The notes beneath the pieces are model-generated. The model was not told the origin of the DNA. It was given only the letters and a program-made list of their open reading frames with translations, and did not search any database. Below, piece by piece: positions 8,197 to 16,418 of a stretch of DNA of 64,000 bases. Numbering within the stretch: position 1 is the first letter of the stretch; each line of letters opens with the position of its first letter. Source of the stretch: Salisediminibacterium beveridgei. GTDB lineage: Bacteria; Bacillota; Bacilli; Bacillales; Salisediminibacteriaceae. The DNA is taken from positions 744,001-808,000 of the forward strand of contig NZ_CP012502.1 in the NCBI RefSeq assembly GCF_001721685.1. The letters are read 5' to 3'. Both the position numbers and the translations under genes were made by a program.

Positions 8197-9555
8197 ATGA
8201 CTGAAAAAATGACGTTTGATTATTCCAATGCTTCACGTTTTTTAAGTGAACACGAATTAACCAATCTGCAAGGAGCGGTAAATGCAGCACACGAAGCACT
8301 GCACAATCAGAGTGGTGCCGGAAACGACTTTCTGGGTTGGATCGACCTGCCGGCAAACTACGATAAAGAGGAATTCGCAAGGATTCAGAAATCCGCAGAA
8401 AAGATCCAGTCTGATTCGGATGTATTGATTGTGATCGGCATCGGAGGCTCTTACCTCGGCGCGCGGGCTGCAATCGATGCACTGAGTCACAGTTTTCATA
8501 ATGATCTGGATGCTGATAAACGTAAAGGTCCAAAGGTCTATTACGTCGGAAATAACATCAGTTCCACGTACGTGACCCATTTACTGGAGGCCATCGAAGG
8601 AAAAGACGTTTCTGTTAACGTGATTTCAAAATCGGGAACAACAACGGAACCGGCGATTGCCTTTCGTATTTTCAAAAAACTCCTGGAAGATAAATATGGC
8701 ACAGAAGAAGCACGTAAACGGATCTATGCCACTACAGACGCTGAGAAGGGTGCTTTAAAGAAGCTGGCTGCTGAAGAGGGGTATGAATCCTTTGTCATTC
8801 CGGATGATGTAGGCGGGCGTTTCTCCATCTTTACAGCCGTGGGTCTGCTCCCGATTGCAGCGACAGGACTTGATATTCAGAAAATGATGGATGGGGCCGC
8901 CGCGGCCCGCGAAGATTTCAGCACACCGGATCTTTTTAAAAACGAAGCCTATCAATACGCTGCGGTTCGAAATGCGCTCTACAATAAAGGCAAGACGATT
9001 GAAATGATGGTGAACTATGAGCCGGCGCTTCACTATGTCAATGAATGGTGGAAGCAATTATACGGTGAGAGTGAAGGAAAAGACGGCAAAGGCATTTTCC
9101 CGGCAGCCGGGGATTTCTCAACTGACCTTCACTCGCTTGGACAGTATGTTCAGGATGGTCGCCGTGATCTGTTCGAAACGGTGCTCCACGTCGGGAAAGT
9201 GAACGAAACCGTTACGATAGAGAAGGAAACGGAGGACCTGGACGGACTGAACTACCTTGCCGGAAAAGACATGCAGTTCGTCAACGATCGTGCTTATGAA
9301 GGGACACTGCTCGCCCACATTGATGGCGGCGTTCCGAACCTGATTTTGAACATCCCAGAACTGAATGAGTATCACTTCGGCTATCTCATTTACTTCTTTG
9401 AAAAAGCCTGCGGACTAAGTGGCTATCTCCTTGGAGTGAATCCATTTGATCAGCCTGGAGTGGAAGATTACAAGAAAAACATGTTTGCTCTTCTAGGTAA
9501 ACCGGGATTTGAAACAGAGAAGCAGAATCTTGAAAATCGTCTGTCAAAAAAATAA
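8197..9555 (+). CDS. pgi: glucose-6-phosphate isomerase
   Basis: 452 residues, the usual size of the Bacillus enzyme. It has [34 protein letters not shown] and [17 protein letters not shown] (phosphosugar isomerase signatures) and the C-terminal [24 protein letters not shown]. It interconverts glucose-6-phosphate and fructose-6-phosphate in glycolysis. The start at 8197 has GGAGG 8-12 nt upstream and gives an N-terminus like B. subtilis Pgi (MT..FDYS.A..F..EHEL). It is transcribed separately from yugI. Confidence 0.97.
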   Translation: MTEKMTFDYSNASRFLSEHELTNLQGAVNAAHEALHNQSGAGNDFLGWIDLPANYDKEEFARIQKSAEKIQSDSDVLIVIGIGGSYLGARAAIDALSHSFHNDLDADKRKGPKVYYVGNNISSTYVTHLLEAIEGKDVSVNVISKSGTTTEPAIAFRIFKKLLEDKYGTEEARKRIYATTDAEKGALKKLAAEEGYESFVIPDDVGGRFSIFTAVGLLPIAATGLDIQKMMDGAAAAREDFSTPDLFKNEAYQYAAVRNALYNKGKTIEMMVNYEPALHYVNEWWKQLYGESEGKDGKGIFPAAGDFSTDLHSLGQYVQDGRRDLFETVLHVGKVNETVTIEKETEDLDGLNYLAGKDMQFVNDRAYEGTLLAHIDGGVPNLILNIPELNEYHFGYLIYFFEKACGLSGYLLGVNPFDQPGVEDYKKNMFALLGKPGFETEKQNLENRLSKK

Positions 9556-9567
9556 ATGATTGATCAT

Positions 9568-9597
9568 AACCGTCTGTGGATGTCACAGGCGGTTTTG
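9568..9597 (+). terminator. terminator after pgi
   Basis: The stem AACCGTCTGTG / CACAGGCGGTT closes loop GATGT and is followed by TTT. Confidence 0.85.
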
Positions 9598-9603
9598 CTA
9601 ACA

Positions 9604-9680
9604 CTTTATCAGAAGAGTTTAAGTGCAACTGAGGCTTTCGACTTGAACTTGGTCATGGGTGGCGTTCTTTACGTTTAGTG
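9604..9680 (+). repeat. degenerate copy of the GTGCAACGAAGGC intergenic repeat
   Basis: It reads AAGTGCAACTGAGGCTTTCG, then a CTTGAACTTGG segment. Only the central core is well kept, so this is a weak member of the family listed at 5536-5632. It lies between pgi and the cation ATPase. Confidence 0.45.
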
Positions 9681-9737
9681 TGGAGGAAAGAAGGCAATAT
9701 AAACCATATGAACGTGCGTGGAGGGAGTGTGAGTGAA

Positions 9738-12413
9738 ATGTCAGATCAAGAAAAATATTGGCATGCGCAGTCAAAAGAGGACGTTCTCTCTGGTCTGGAT
9801 GTCAATCAGGATAAAGGGTTAACGAGTGATCAGGTAAGTGAAAAACTGAACGAATACGGGAAGAATGAGTTGCCTGAAAAAGAATCGGAATCAGAACTGA
9901 TTAAGTTTCTGAAGCATTTTCACGATGTGCTGATTTATATTTTAATTGTCGCAGCAGTTATCACGGCCGTTCTCGGTCACTACATTGACACGGCCGTGAT
10001 TCTGCTTGTCGCGGTGATTAATGCAAGTATCGGTTATTTTCAGGAAAGTAAGGCCGAACAAGCCCTTGAAGGGATCAAGAATATGCTCTCTCTTGAGGCA
10101 AATGTCTTACGGAATGGATCAAAGCAAATGATCGATGCTTCAGAGGTCGTGCCCGGGGATCTGGTCTATTTAAATGCCGGAGATAAAATTCCTGCTGATC
10201 TCCGCCTCCTGCAGGCAGATAATCTGAAAACAGAGGAAGCAGCCTTGACCGGTGAATCCACATCCACTGAAAAAGTGACCGGAGAGCTGGACGAAGACAC
10301 TGTGCTTGGTGACCGGGAGAATATGGCTTTTTCCGGAACTTCTGTAACGTCCGGAACCGGTGTAGGTATTGTAGTTGCGACAGGTTCCCATACGGAAATC
10401 GGCAAGATTAACGAATCCATATCCGAAGTGGAAGAGTTAAAAACACCGCTGATGAAGCAGACCGACCGGTTTGGTAAGCAGGTCGCGATGTTTATCGTAG
10501 CCTCATCAGCCCTCTTATATGTTTTCGGCTTCTTTGTCAGGGACTATGGGGCTGCAGAACTATTGTTATCGATCATCGGGCTTGCCGTGGCAGCAATCCC
10601 AGAGGGTCTTCCTGCGATCATTTCCATTATCCTTGCCTTGGGTGTGCAGAATATGGCCAAACGAAAGGCAATTGTAAGAAATCTGCCTTCCGTGGAGACC
10701 CTCGGTGCGGTGTCTGTCATCTGTTCGGATAAAACAGGCACATTGACGAAAAATGAGATGACCGTCACCTCGGTTATGACCAGGGAATCGGCGTATGAAG
10801 TGACTGGTACGGGTTATTCTCCAAAAGGGGAAATTAAAAAAGACGATACGGAAGTGTCTGTCGATGAAGAGAGTCATCTCAAGGACCTCCTGAAAATCAT
10901 GAAGACCTGTAACGATGCAGAGCTGCAAGAAGATGACGGGACGTGGACGATCAATGGAGAGCCGACAGAGGGCTGTTTATTGACACTGGCTGAAAAAGCG
11001 GATGGTGAAGTCCCACGTCATGATGTGATTTCAAAAATTCCTTTTGATTCAGCTTATAAATACATGGCGGTTCTGATTGAAGAAGAGGGCGAACGTTACA
11101 TCTATATTAAAGGTGCGCCGGATAGGCTCTTCGATATGGCGAAAGAAGGTGAATCCGACTTTGACCGTTCTTTCTGGGAAGACAAAATGAAAGAGCGGAC
11201 GACCAAAGGTGAACGGGTATTGGCCGCCGGGATCAAGAAGGTTGACAGCACAAAAGAAGAAGTGGATCATGACGATCTGTTCAGTGGGGTCAACTTCATT
11301 GGATTCACCGGGATTATCGATCCGCCTCGCGAAGAAGCGATTGTGGCCGTGGAAGAATGTAAAAAAGCCGGTATTCAAGTGAAGATGATTACAGGGGATC
11401 ACAAGGATACCGCCATGGCGATTGGTGAGCAGATGGGCATCGGTGATGGACAGAAAGGGCTCGAAGGCAGGGAGATCGACGAGATGAGTGATGAGGAGCT
11501 CTCAGCGGCGATAATGGAATATGACGTATTTGCCCGCACCAGCCCTGAGAATAAGCTTAGGCTCGTGAAGGCGTTGCAGGAAAATGATCAGGTCTCTGCG
11601 ATGACCGGGGACGGTGTGAACGATGCGCCGGCATTAAAACGGGCAGATATCGGTGTTGCGATGGGTATCAAAGGAACAGAGGTTGCCAAGGAGTCTTCCC
11701 AGATGGTACTCGTCGATGACAACTTCGAAACCATCGTAGGGGCAGTCGAAGAAGGCCGACGGGTCTATTCCAATCTCAAAAAAACCATCCTGTTTATTTT
11801 ACCGACCAATGGTGCGCAGTCGTTACTGATCATGATCAGTATCCTGCTTGGGACGACCATGCCGTTATCCCCGATCCAGATACTTTGGGTCAACATGGTC
11901 ATCGCGGTGACGGTTTCATTGGCATTGGCTTTTGAACCACTTGAAGAAGGGGCGATGAACCGAAAACCCCGACCGGTCAAGACACCGCTTTTGACGCCTT
12001 ACTACATTTTCAGAATTGCATTTGTGTCGCTCTTAATCGGGGGAGGTACATTGCTCTTCAGTCAGAACCTGCTGGGAGCAGATGTGGACGAGGCTTATTT
12101 AAACAGTGTTGTTCTGCAAACCGTTGTTATTATGCAGATGTTTCACCTGTTTAATACCAGAAATGAGATCGGTTTTGCTTTCAACAGGAATTTCTTTAAG
12201 AACAAGGTGGCCTTTCTGGTTTCAGGGGTGCTCCTGGGACTGCAGGCCTTCATTTTGTACGTCCCATTTATGAATGTGGCTTTCGGGACAGTACCATTAG
12301 GTTTGGACTACTGGTTGATCCCGATCGGCTTAGGGATAATCGTATTTACAATCATTGAGATCGAGAAAACCATCACAAGAAAATTTGTGATGAAACGAAA
12401 TCATCAGAATTGA
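9738..12413 (+). CDS. P-type cation-transporting ATPase (P2A, calcium type)
   Basis: 891 residues from this start. The N-terminal cation-ATPase domain (WHAQSKEDVLSGL...GKNELP) precedes membrane helices. The actuator loop has LTGEST. The P2 ion-site helix is AAIPEGLPAIISIILALG. The phosphorylation motif DKTGTLT and the hinge MTGDGVNDAPALKRADIGVAMG are intact, and the C-terminal cation-ATPase domain holds six more helices. This layout is that of PacL/YloB-type Ca2+ pumps, but some close relatives move Na+ or K+; the ion is not proved. Start choice is uncertain: GTG 9729 and ATG 9708 are in frame, and GGAGGG lies at 9720-9725. Confidence 0.9.
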   Translation: MSDQEKYWHAQSKEDVLSGLDVNQDKGLTSDQVSEKLNEYGKNELPEKESESELIKFLKHFHDVLIYILIVAAVITAVLGHYIDTAVILLVAVINASIGYFQESKAEQALEGIKNMLSLEANVLRNGSKQMIDASEVVPGDLVYLNAGDKIPADLRLLQADNLKTEEAALTGESTSTEKVTGELDEDTVLGDRENMAFSGTSVTSGTGVGIVVATGSHTEIGKINESISEVEELKTPLMKQTDRFGKQVAMFIVASSALLYVFGFFVRDYGAAELLLSIIGLAVAAIPEGLPAIISIILALGVQNMAKRKAIVRNLPSVETLGAVSVICSDKTGTLTKNEMTVTSVMTRESAYEVTGTGYSPKGEIKKDDTEVSVDEESHLKDLLKIMKTCNDAELQEDDGTWTINGEPTEGCLLTLAEKADGEVPRHDVISKIPFDSAYKYMAVLIEEEGERYIYIKGAPDRLFDMAKEGESDFDRSFWEDKMKERTTKGERVLAAGIKKVDSTKEEVDHDDLFSGVNFIGFTGIIDPPREEAIVAVEECKKAGIQVKMITGDHKDTAMAIGEQMGIGDGQKGLEGREIDEMSDEELSAAIMEYDVFARTSPENKLRLVKALQENDQVSAMTGDGVNDAPALKRADIGVAMGIKGTEVAKESSQMVLVDDNFETIVGAVEEGRRVYSNLKKTILFILPTNGAQSLLIMISILLGTTMPLSPIQILWVNMVIAVTVSLALAFEPLEEGAMNRKPRPVKTPLLTPYYIFRIAFVSLLIGGGTLLFSQNLLGADVDEAYLNSVVLQTVVIMQMFHLFNTRNEIGFAFNRNFFKNKVAFLVSGVLLGLQAFILYVPFMNVAFGTVPLGLDYWLIPIGLGIIVFTIIEIEKTITRKFVMKRNHQN

Positions 12414-12418
12414 TGTAA

Positions 12419-12453
12419 CAGATCTGAACGTGTTGTTCAGATCTGCTTTTTCT
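12419..12453 (+). terminator. terminator after the cation ATPase
   Basis: The perfect stem CAGATCTGAAC / GTTCAGATCTG with loop GTGTT is followed by CTTTTTC. Confidence 0.9.
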
Positions 12454-12533
12454 TTATCATCACTAGGCAAGAAGACTCCATCTGATTCGCGATACGGGCA
12501 TCAGCCCAGCGATTCAGGTGGAGATGAATTGCC
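12453..12533. repeat. 81-nt palindromic repeat, copy 1
   Basis: It is identical over 81 nt to 63808-63888. It folds as a two-tier hairpin: GGCAA (12466-12470) pairs with TTGCC (12529-12533). Inside, CTCCATCTGATTCGC pairs with GCGATTCAGGTGGAG with one G-T pair and one mismatch. At the tip GGGC pairs with GCCC around ATCA. It lies directly before the IS605-type left-end hairpin. Either it is an independent small mobile or REP-like element into which the IS inserted, or it is an IS605-family end also present alone at the other site. Confidence 0.85.
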
Positions 12534-12650
12534 ATCAGTCTTACGACTGATAGATGTTTTAAATAAAAGAACAAGAGTTCGAAAATATATCTAGCTTCTT
12601 TTTTGTTAAATGGTATAATGAGTGATATAGACCGAAAGGATTGACACCAT

Positions 12651-12796
12651 TTGGAATTAGATAATAATCATTCAGTGTTACTGTTGCATTACCACTTAGT
12701 TTTGGTTGTTAAGTAACGAAATTAAAAAATTGCTATGGAAAGAAATGTTTTGGTTGCGCAGCTATTGAAACACAAGGAATGAAGCAAACACCTTGA
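12651..12796 (+). pseudogene. tnpA: remnant of IS200/IS605 TnpA (Y1 transposase)
   Basis: Translation from TTG 12651 gives LELDNNHSVLLLHYHLVLVVK and then a stop (12714-12716) where the family reads VVKYRRKV. The next codons give EIKKLLWKEMFW, the segment that in intact TnpA lies close to the C-terminus. After a frame change the end reads IETQGMKQTP. So the HUH active-site histidines and the catalytic tyrosine region have been lost by an internal deletion, and the frame is broken. A promoter-like TATAAT (12615-12620) still precedes it. Confidence 0.82.
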
Positions 12797-12819
12797 CGTC
12801 GGTAAAGGAGGTGACACAA

Positions 12820-14160
12820 ATGGCTAGGAAAAAACCGATTAAAGTATTGCGCAAGAAAAAGAAAACAGTCAATATGCAACGGTTCACCCAAAAGCAGAAC
12901 ATTGGTCGCAGCACCCTTAGCGCTAGGGAGTTTCGACTTCTGCAACGCATGTCTCATAGTTCTAAGGCTTTGCGCAACGTAGGCTTATATACGATTAAAC
13001 AAAAGTATTTGAATGAAAACAAAATGGCGACAACAAAAGAAATAGACAGCGCAATGAAGGCCGATATGAACTATTGGGGCATTCAATCCAACTCCGTACA
13101 AGCGGTTCGAAGAACCTTACTCAGTGACGTAAAGAGCTTCTTCGAAGCGTTAAAGAAGTGGAAAGAAACCCCTGAAGGTTTCACAGGTCGCCCAAAGTTC
13201 CCAAAGTATTCTCGTTCCACGGCTAAACGCGTCATCGAAATCTATCAAGTTCCCAAAGTGGATCAGGATGGATATTGGAGCATTCCAATGAATACTGCTT
13301 TCAGAAAACGTTTTGGTCCCTTAAGACTGAGAATGCCAAAGAATTTAATGGATAAAAACATTTCTTACATTGAAATTGTGCCAAAGCAAAACGGTCGGTT
13401 CTTTGAGGCTCATTATGTATACGAAGTACCTATGTCTCAAATGAAGAAACAACAAACGACGACAAAAGCTTTGAGTTGCGATTTAGGTGTAGATTATCTT
13501 CTTAGTTGTACAACGAATCAAGGAGACGCCTTTTTGATTAATGGAAAGAAGTTAAAATCCATCAATCAGTACTTCAACAAAAAGATAAGCGAATTAAAAC
13601 AGAAAAACATCGAAAACGGCTTGTCGAAACGCATAGTGACAAACCAAATCGCTTCTCTTTGGCGTAAACGAAATCTCCAAATAGACGGCTACCTTTCACA
13701 AACCGTAGGTTTTTTGTTCAAACAGATAAAACGACTGAACGTCGATACCGTGGTAATGGGTTATAATGCCGGTTGGAAACAAGAATCGCATTTAGGGAAG
13801 AAAAACAATCAAGAGTTCGTACAAATTCCTTTCCACAGATTGATTTCGGCTATTGAGAACAAGTGTCTCAAGGAAGGCATCCGTTTCGTTAAGCAGGAAG
13901 AGAGCTACACGTCTAAAGCTAGTTTTCTGGATCATGACGATATTCCGGTTTGGTCAAAAGGCGATAACACGATGTACTCCTTTAGTGGGAAGCGCCTATA
14001 TCGCGGCTTCTATCGCTGTGAAAACGGACAATGCATCCATGCCGACATTAATGCAGCATTAAATATCCTTCGGAAATCCCAAGTAGCAGAATGGGATGAA
14101 AAAACGAAAATAAAAACGCCCATGATCATGGACGTTCAAAAACGTAAAGCTGTTGCTTAG
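12820..14160 (+). CDS. tnpB: IS605 OrfB / TnpB RNA-guided nuclease
   Basis: 446 residues. RuvC-like catalytic acids are visible: D225 in CDLGVDYLLS, E360/E361 in VKQEESYTSKASF and D409 in IHADINAALNILRK. The region FSGKRLYRGFYRCENGQC replaces the usual four-cysteine ribbon; only two cysteines remain, as in the TnpB subgroup that reads SGKRIKRGLYRS. TnpB proteins cut DNA next to a transposon-specific motif using an RNA from the element's right end, and so keep the element in place. Start: ATG 12820 with AAAGGAGGTGAC 5 nt upstream; an in-frame TTG at 12793 overlaps the tnpA remnant. Confidence 0.92.
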   Translation: MARKKPIKVLRKKKKTVNMQRFTQKQNIGRSTLSAREFRLLQRMSHSSKALRNVGLYTIKQKYLNENKMATTKEIDSAMKADMNYWGIQSNSVQAVRRTLLSDVKSFFEALKKWKETPEGFTGRPKFPKYSRSTAKRVIEIYQVPKVDQDGYWSIPMNTAFRKRFGPLRLRMPKNLMDKNISYIEIVPKQNGRFFEAHYVYEVPMSQMKKQQTTTKALSCDLGVDYLLSCTTNQGDAFLINGKKLKSINQYFNKKISELKQKNIENGLSKRIVTNQIASLWRKRNLQIDGYLSQTVGFLFKQIKRLNVDTVVMGYNAGWKQESHLGKKNNQEFVQIPFHRLISAIENKCLKEGIRFVKQEESYTSKASFLDHDDIPVWSKGDNTMYSFSGKRLYRGFYRCENGQCIHADINAALNILRKSQVAEWDEKTKIKTPMIMDVQKRKAVA

Positions 14161-14441
14161 CGCATAGCCTAGTGGGTGCGTCAACCATCCATGTGTACTC
14201 AACTTTTGTTGGGGCTTGTAGCACACGCCAGTTATATTCTGAGTGGTGGTTTCTTCCGAAAGGAAGAACTGCTCTTCTTCGGAAGGGTGGTGCAAGTGGG
14301 AAAACGATCGTACGTCGCCAGTACCAACCAAAAACAGTGATTTGAGAAGAACCATGCAGAGCGTCGCTCTTCGTAAGAAGAAAAGACCTGCTTGGCTATC
14401 TCAAGCCCCCACTGAAACGTTGTACTTCAGTGGGGGTTCGT
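14161..14441 (+). ncRNA. candidate right-end (omega) RNA of the TnpB element
   Basis: This 280-nt non-coding tail between the tnpB stop and the right-end hairpin contains several stems, for example CTTCCGAAAGGAAG at about 14260 and the final CCCCCACTGAA / TTCAGTGGGGG. In studied TnpB systems the guide RNA is made from exactly this place, often overlapping the tnpB 3' end, and its last bases read into the flanking DNA. This is inferred from position. The guide would begin near 14437-14442. Confidence 0.55.
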
Positions 14442-14480
14442 TGACGATAGAATAATGGGGAAGAGATGGAGGGATAAACG

Positions 14481-14639
14481 ATGGCGCAGGCGATTATTTT
14501 TGCAATTACAATCTTTATAGGGTGGGTGATTTTTGACGGAATTAAACATAAAAAAGTGCACCGTGATAATGTCATTGCGGGCTTCATTACAGCGATTTTG
14601 GCAGGGATCGTATGGTATCTGCTGTTTGTGATTTTCTGA
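14481..14639 (+). CDS. small membrane protein, 52 residues, unknown function
   Basis: M-A-Q-A-I-I-F-A-I-T start at 14481 with ribosome site TGGAGGG 6-12 nt upstream. Two hydrophobic segments (about residues 3-17 and 31-52) are separated by a basic loop GIKHKKVHRDN. It has good Bacillus-like codon use and sits between the IS605 element and tRNA-Ala. I do not recognise the family. It is too small for automatic calling in many pipelines. Confidence 0.7.
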   Translation: MAQAIIFAITIFIGWVIFDGIKHKKVHRDNVIAGFITAILAGIVWYLLFVIF

Positions 14640-14718
14640 TCGATTTTTTTTACAAAAACTATTGCATGTTCGAACATGAACCGCTATAATCAATAATTGT
14701 GAGTCACCGATTGATCGA

Positions 14719-14794
14719 GGGGCATTAGCTCAGCTGGGAGAGCGCTTCGCTGGCAGCGAAGAGGTCAGGAGTTCGAGCCTCCTATGCTCCACCA
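14719..14794 (+). tRNA. tRNA-Ala (GGC), integration site of the island
   Basis: A complete 76-nt cloverleaf starts GGGGCATTAGCTCAG, with anticodon loop CTGGCAG (GGC) and encoded CCA. From 14746 its 3' part belongs to the 124-bp repeat shared with 31744-31867. Its own T stem is AGGAG/CTCCT whereas the distal copy has AGCGG/CCGCT. A terminator-like stem (AACGACG...CGTCGTT, T7) follows at 14821-14865. Confidence 0.96.
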
Positions 14795-14869
14795 ATATTG
14801 ACTCACTTACATATGTGACCAACGACGTGGTTTTCCGAATGATCGGGGAATTGCGTCGTTTTTTTGTTC
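14746..14869 (+). repeat. attachment site direct repeat, left (att)
   Basis: 124 bp match 31744-31867 with six differences. It covers the anticodon stem to CCA of tRNA-Ala plus the tRNA terminator. Four of the six differences are paired changes in the T stem, so both versions fold. The two repeats bound the integrated element. Confidence 0.92.
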
Positions 14870-15049
14870 GTGTGCTGAATTGAAATAAAGATGATTGAAA
14901 CGTTGATTTGAAAGGTTTTACCGAAGAAAAAGACACCGTATATCACAGTGTCTTTGCTTAGTGGTTTTAGCGAATATTCGTTTTATAGGATTGTGAAAAT
15001 TTGGTTTTAAAATCAGTGATTAATGAATGAGTCATGAAATTTTGGTTTT

Positions 15050-15067
15050 GGTAACGTGTTTGGTAAC
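15050..15067 (+). other. probable integrase arm-type site, left
   Basis: Two GGTAAC hexamers 12 bp apart make an 18-nt block. The same block, with two differences and the same spacing, occurs at 31623-31640 near the other end. Such paired direct repeats near both ends of an element are typical binding sites of tyrosine integrase N-terminal domains. Confidence 0.6.
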
Positions 15068-15077
15068 ATCTTCAGAT

Positions 15078-16190
15078 TTAGAATTGAAATCGGATCGCTT
15101 CTGCCACTTCCGAGGATACTTCTTTCTGAACGTTTGGTAACAGGTGAGAATATGTGTCGAGAGTCGTTTTTACATTAGAATGACCTAGTCGTTCTGCAAC
15201 TACTTTTGGATTCTGTTTCAAAGTCAACAGGAGGGTAGCATGGGTATGACGCAGGTCATGGAAGCGTATTGAAGGAAGATTTGATTTACTGATGAGTTTC
15301 TTTAAATTTCTTCGCAAGTTGCTTGGGTTAATGGATGTTCCAACTTCAGAAGCAGCAACTAGATTTTCATCAGAATAGACATCTTCGGATTGCCTCTTTT
15401 GTTCTTGTTGTTTTTCGTAATGTGAGAGCAAAACGTCAATTTGAGAAGAAGCAAGCGTTAAAGAACGCATTGATGATTTATTTTTAGCTCCATATTGAAG
15501 CTTTCCATCAGTTTTTCTGGTTTGTGTAATGAAGATTGTACCCGATTCAAAATCAATATCTTCCCAACGCAACCCTAGAATTTCGCCCTGTCTCATGCCT
15601 GTAACCAAAGCGATATAATACACGATGAAATATGGGGAATTTTCTGCGAGGGAAAGGAATTCATTGATCTGCTCTGAATTCCAGACGGTTATATCCCTTG
15701 TTCCTTTTTTAGGGCGTTCAACTGTTTCCATTGGACTGATTTTAATGTGTTGCAAGTTAAGAGCATACTGGAAAGAATCTTTCAGAAGGTCATGAACTTT
15801 TGCCCTTGTTGCTCCTGCGAATGAATCATCGTTCATTTTTCCGTAAAACTGGTAAATTAATTGGGGCTTTATGTTGTTAAGCTTTACCTCTCCTAAAAAT
15901 GGAAGGATGATTGATTTGAATAGGTGTGAGTAGCATTCGTAAGTTACTGATGAAATCCTCGGTTTTTTGTACACCATATATTCTTTAGCGAGGTCTTTGT
16001 AAAACATCTTACTTGGGTGAACATATAGGCCATCTTCGTACTCCATTATAGCCCTTCTTAATGCTTGCTGAGCTTCTTTTTCGGTTTTGAATCCACGGGT
16101 CTTCACTTGATTTCTGCTCCCATCAGTTTTTTTACCGAGTGTGACTTGAAAATACCAGGACGACCCTTCATGCTTAACTGTGCCTTTCAT
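15078..16190 (-). CDS. int: tyrosine recombinase, phage-type integrase
   Basis: 370 residues. The N-terminal arm-binding domain is about residues 1-50 (KHEGSSWYFQVTLGKKTDGSRNQVKTRGF). The SAM-like core-binding domain is about 60-150. The catalytic domain has R200 (TGMRQGE), H311-x-x-R314 (HDLRHTH), H337 (LGHSN) and Y347 (TLDTYSHL). It should recombine the tRNA-Ala att site. Its stop lies 210 nt inside the left att repeat, the classical layout. Upstream is a non-coding gap and then the IS66 copy that now separates it from the excisionase-like gene. Confidence 0.95.
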   Translation of the reverse strand: MKGTVKHEGSSWYFQVTLGKKTDGSRNQVKTRGFKTEKEAQQALRRAIMEYEDGLYVHPSKMFYKDLAKEYMVYKKPRISSVTYECYSHLFKSIILPFLGEVKLNNIKPQLIYQFYGKMNDDSFAGATRAKVHDLLKDSFQYALNLQHIKISPMETVERPKKGTRDITVWNSEQINEFLSLAENSPYFIVYYIALVTGMRQGEILGLRWEDIDFESGTIFITQTRKTDGKLQYGAKNKSSMRSLTLASSQIDVLLSHYEKQQEQKRQSEDVYSDENLVAASEVGTSINPSNLRRNLKKLISKSNLPSIRFHDLRHTHATLLLTLKQNPKVVAERLGHSNVKTTLDTYSHLLPNVQKEVSSEVAEAIRFQF

Positions 16191-16418
16191 TGAACTCTTC
16201 TCCTTTCAAAATGAATGCATGTCAAAGTACTTACTTTAGACATGCATTGAGTCAGCTGTTTTTAGTTGATTGTGATATGAAGACTTTTCCAAATATGAAA
16301 ATATTCAAGTTGGTGAACATTACGCACTTTCATCATAAAACCATTCGTAGAACGTAAGCGTCAAAAATCCGCACCTATTAATTTAGATGCGGATTTCCTA
16401 TACTGAGTTTAAATTCGA

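Larger units (their letters stand above)
12534..14441 (+). mobile_element. IS200/IS605-family element (tnpA decayed, tnpB intact)
   Basis: Left end: perfect hairpin ATCAGTC-TTAC-GACTGAT at 12534-12551. Inside are remains of tnpA (12651-12796) and a full tnpB (12820-14160). Right end: hairpin CCCCCACTGAA / TTCAGTGGGGG at 14406-14436. IS605 elements have such subterminal hairpins instead of inverted repeats and make no target duplication. The exact end bases are not certain. Without TnpA the copy cannot move by itself. Confidence 0.8.
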
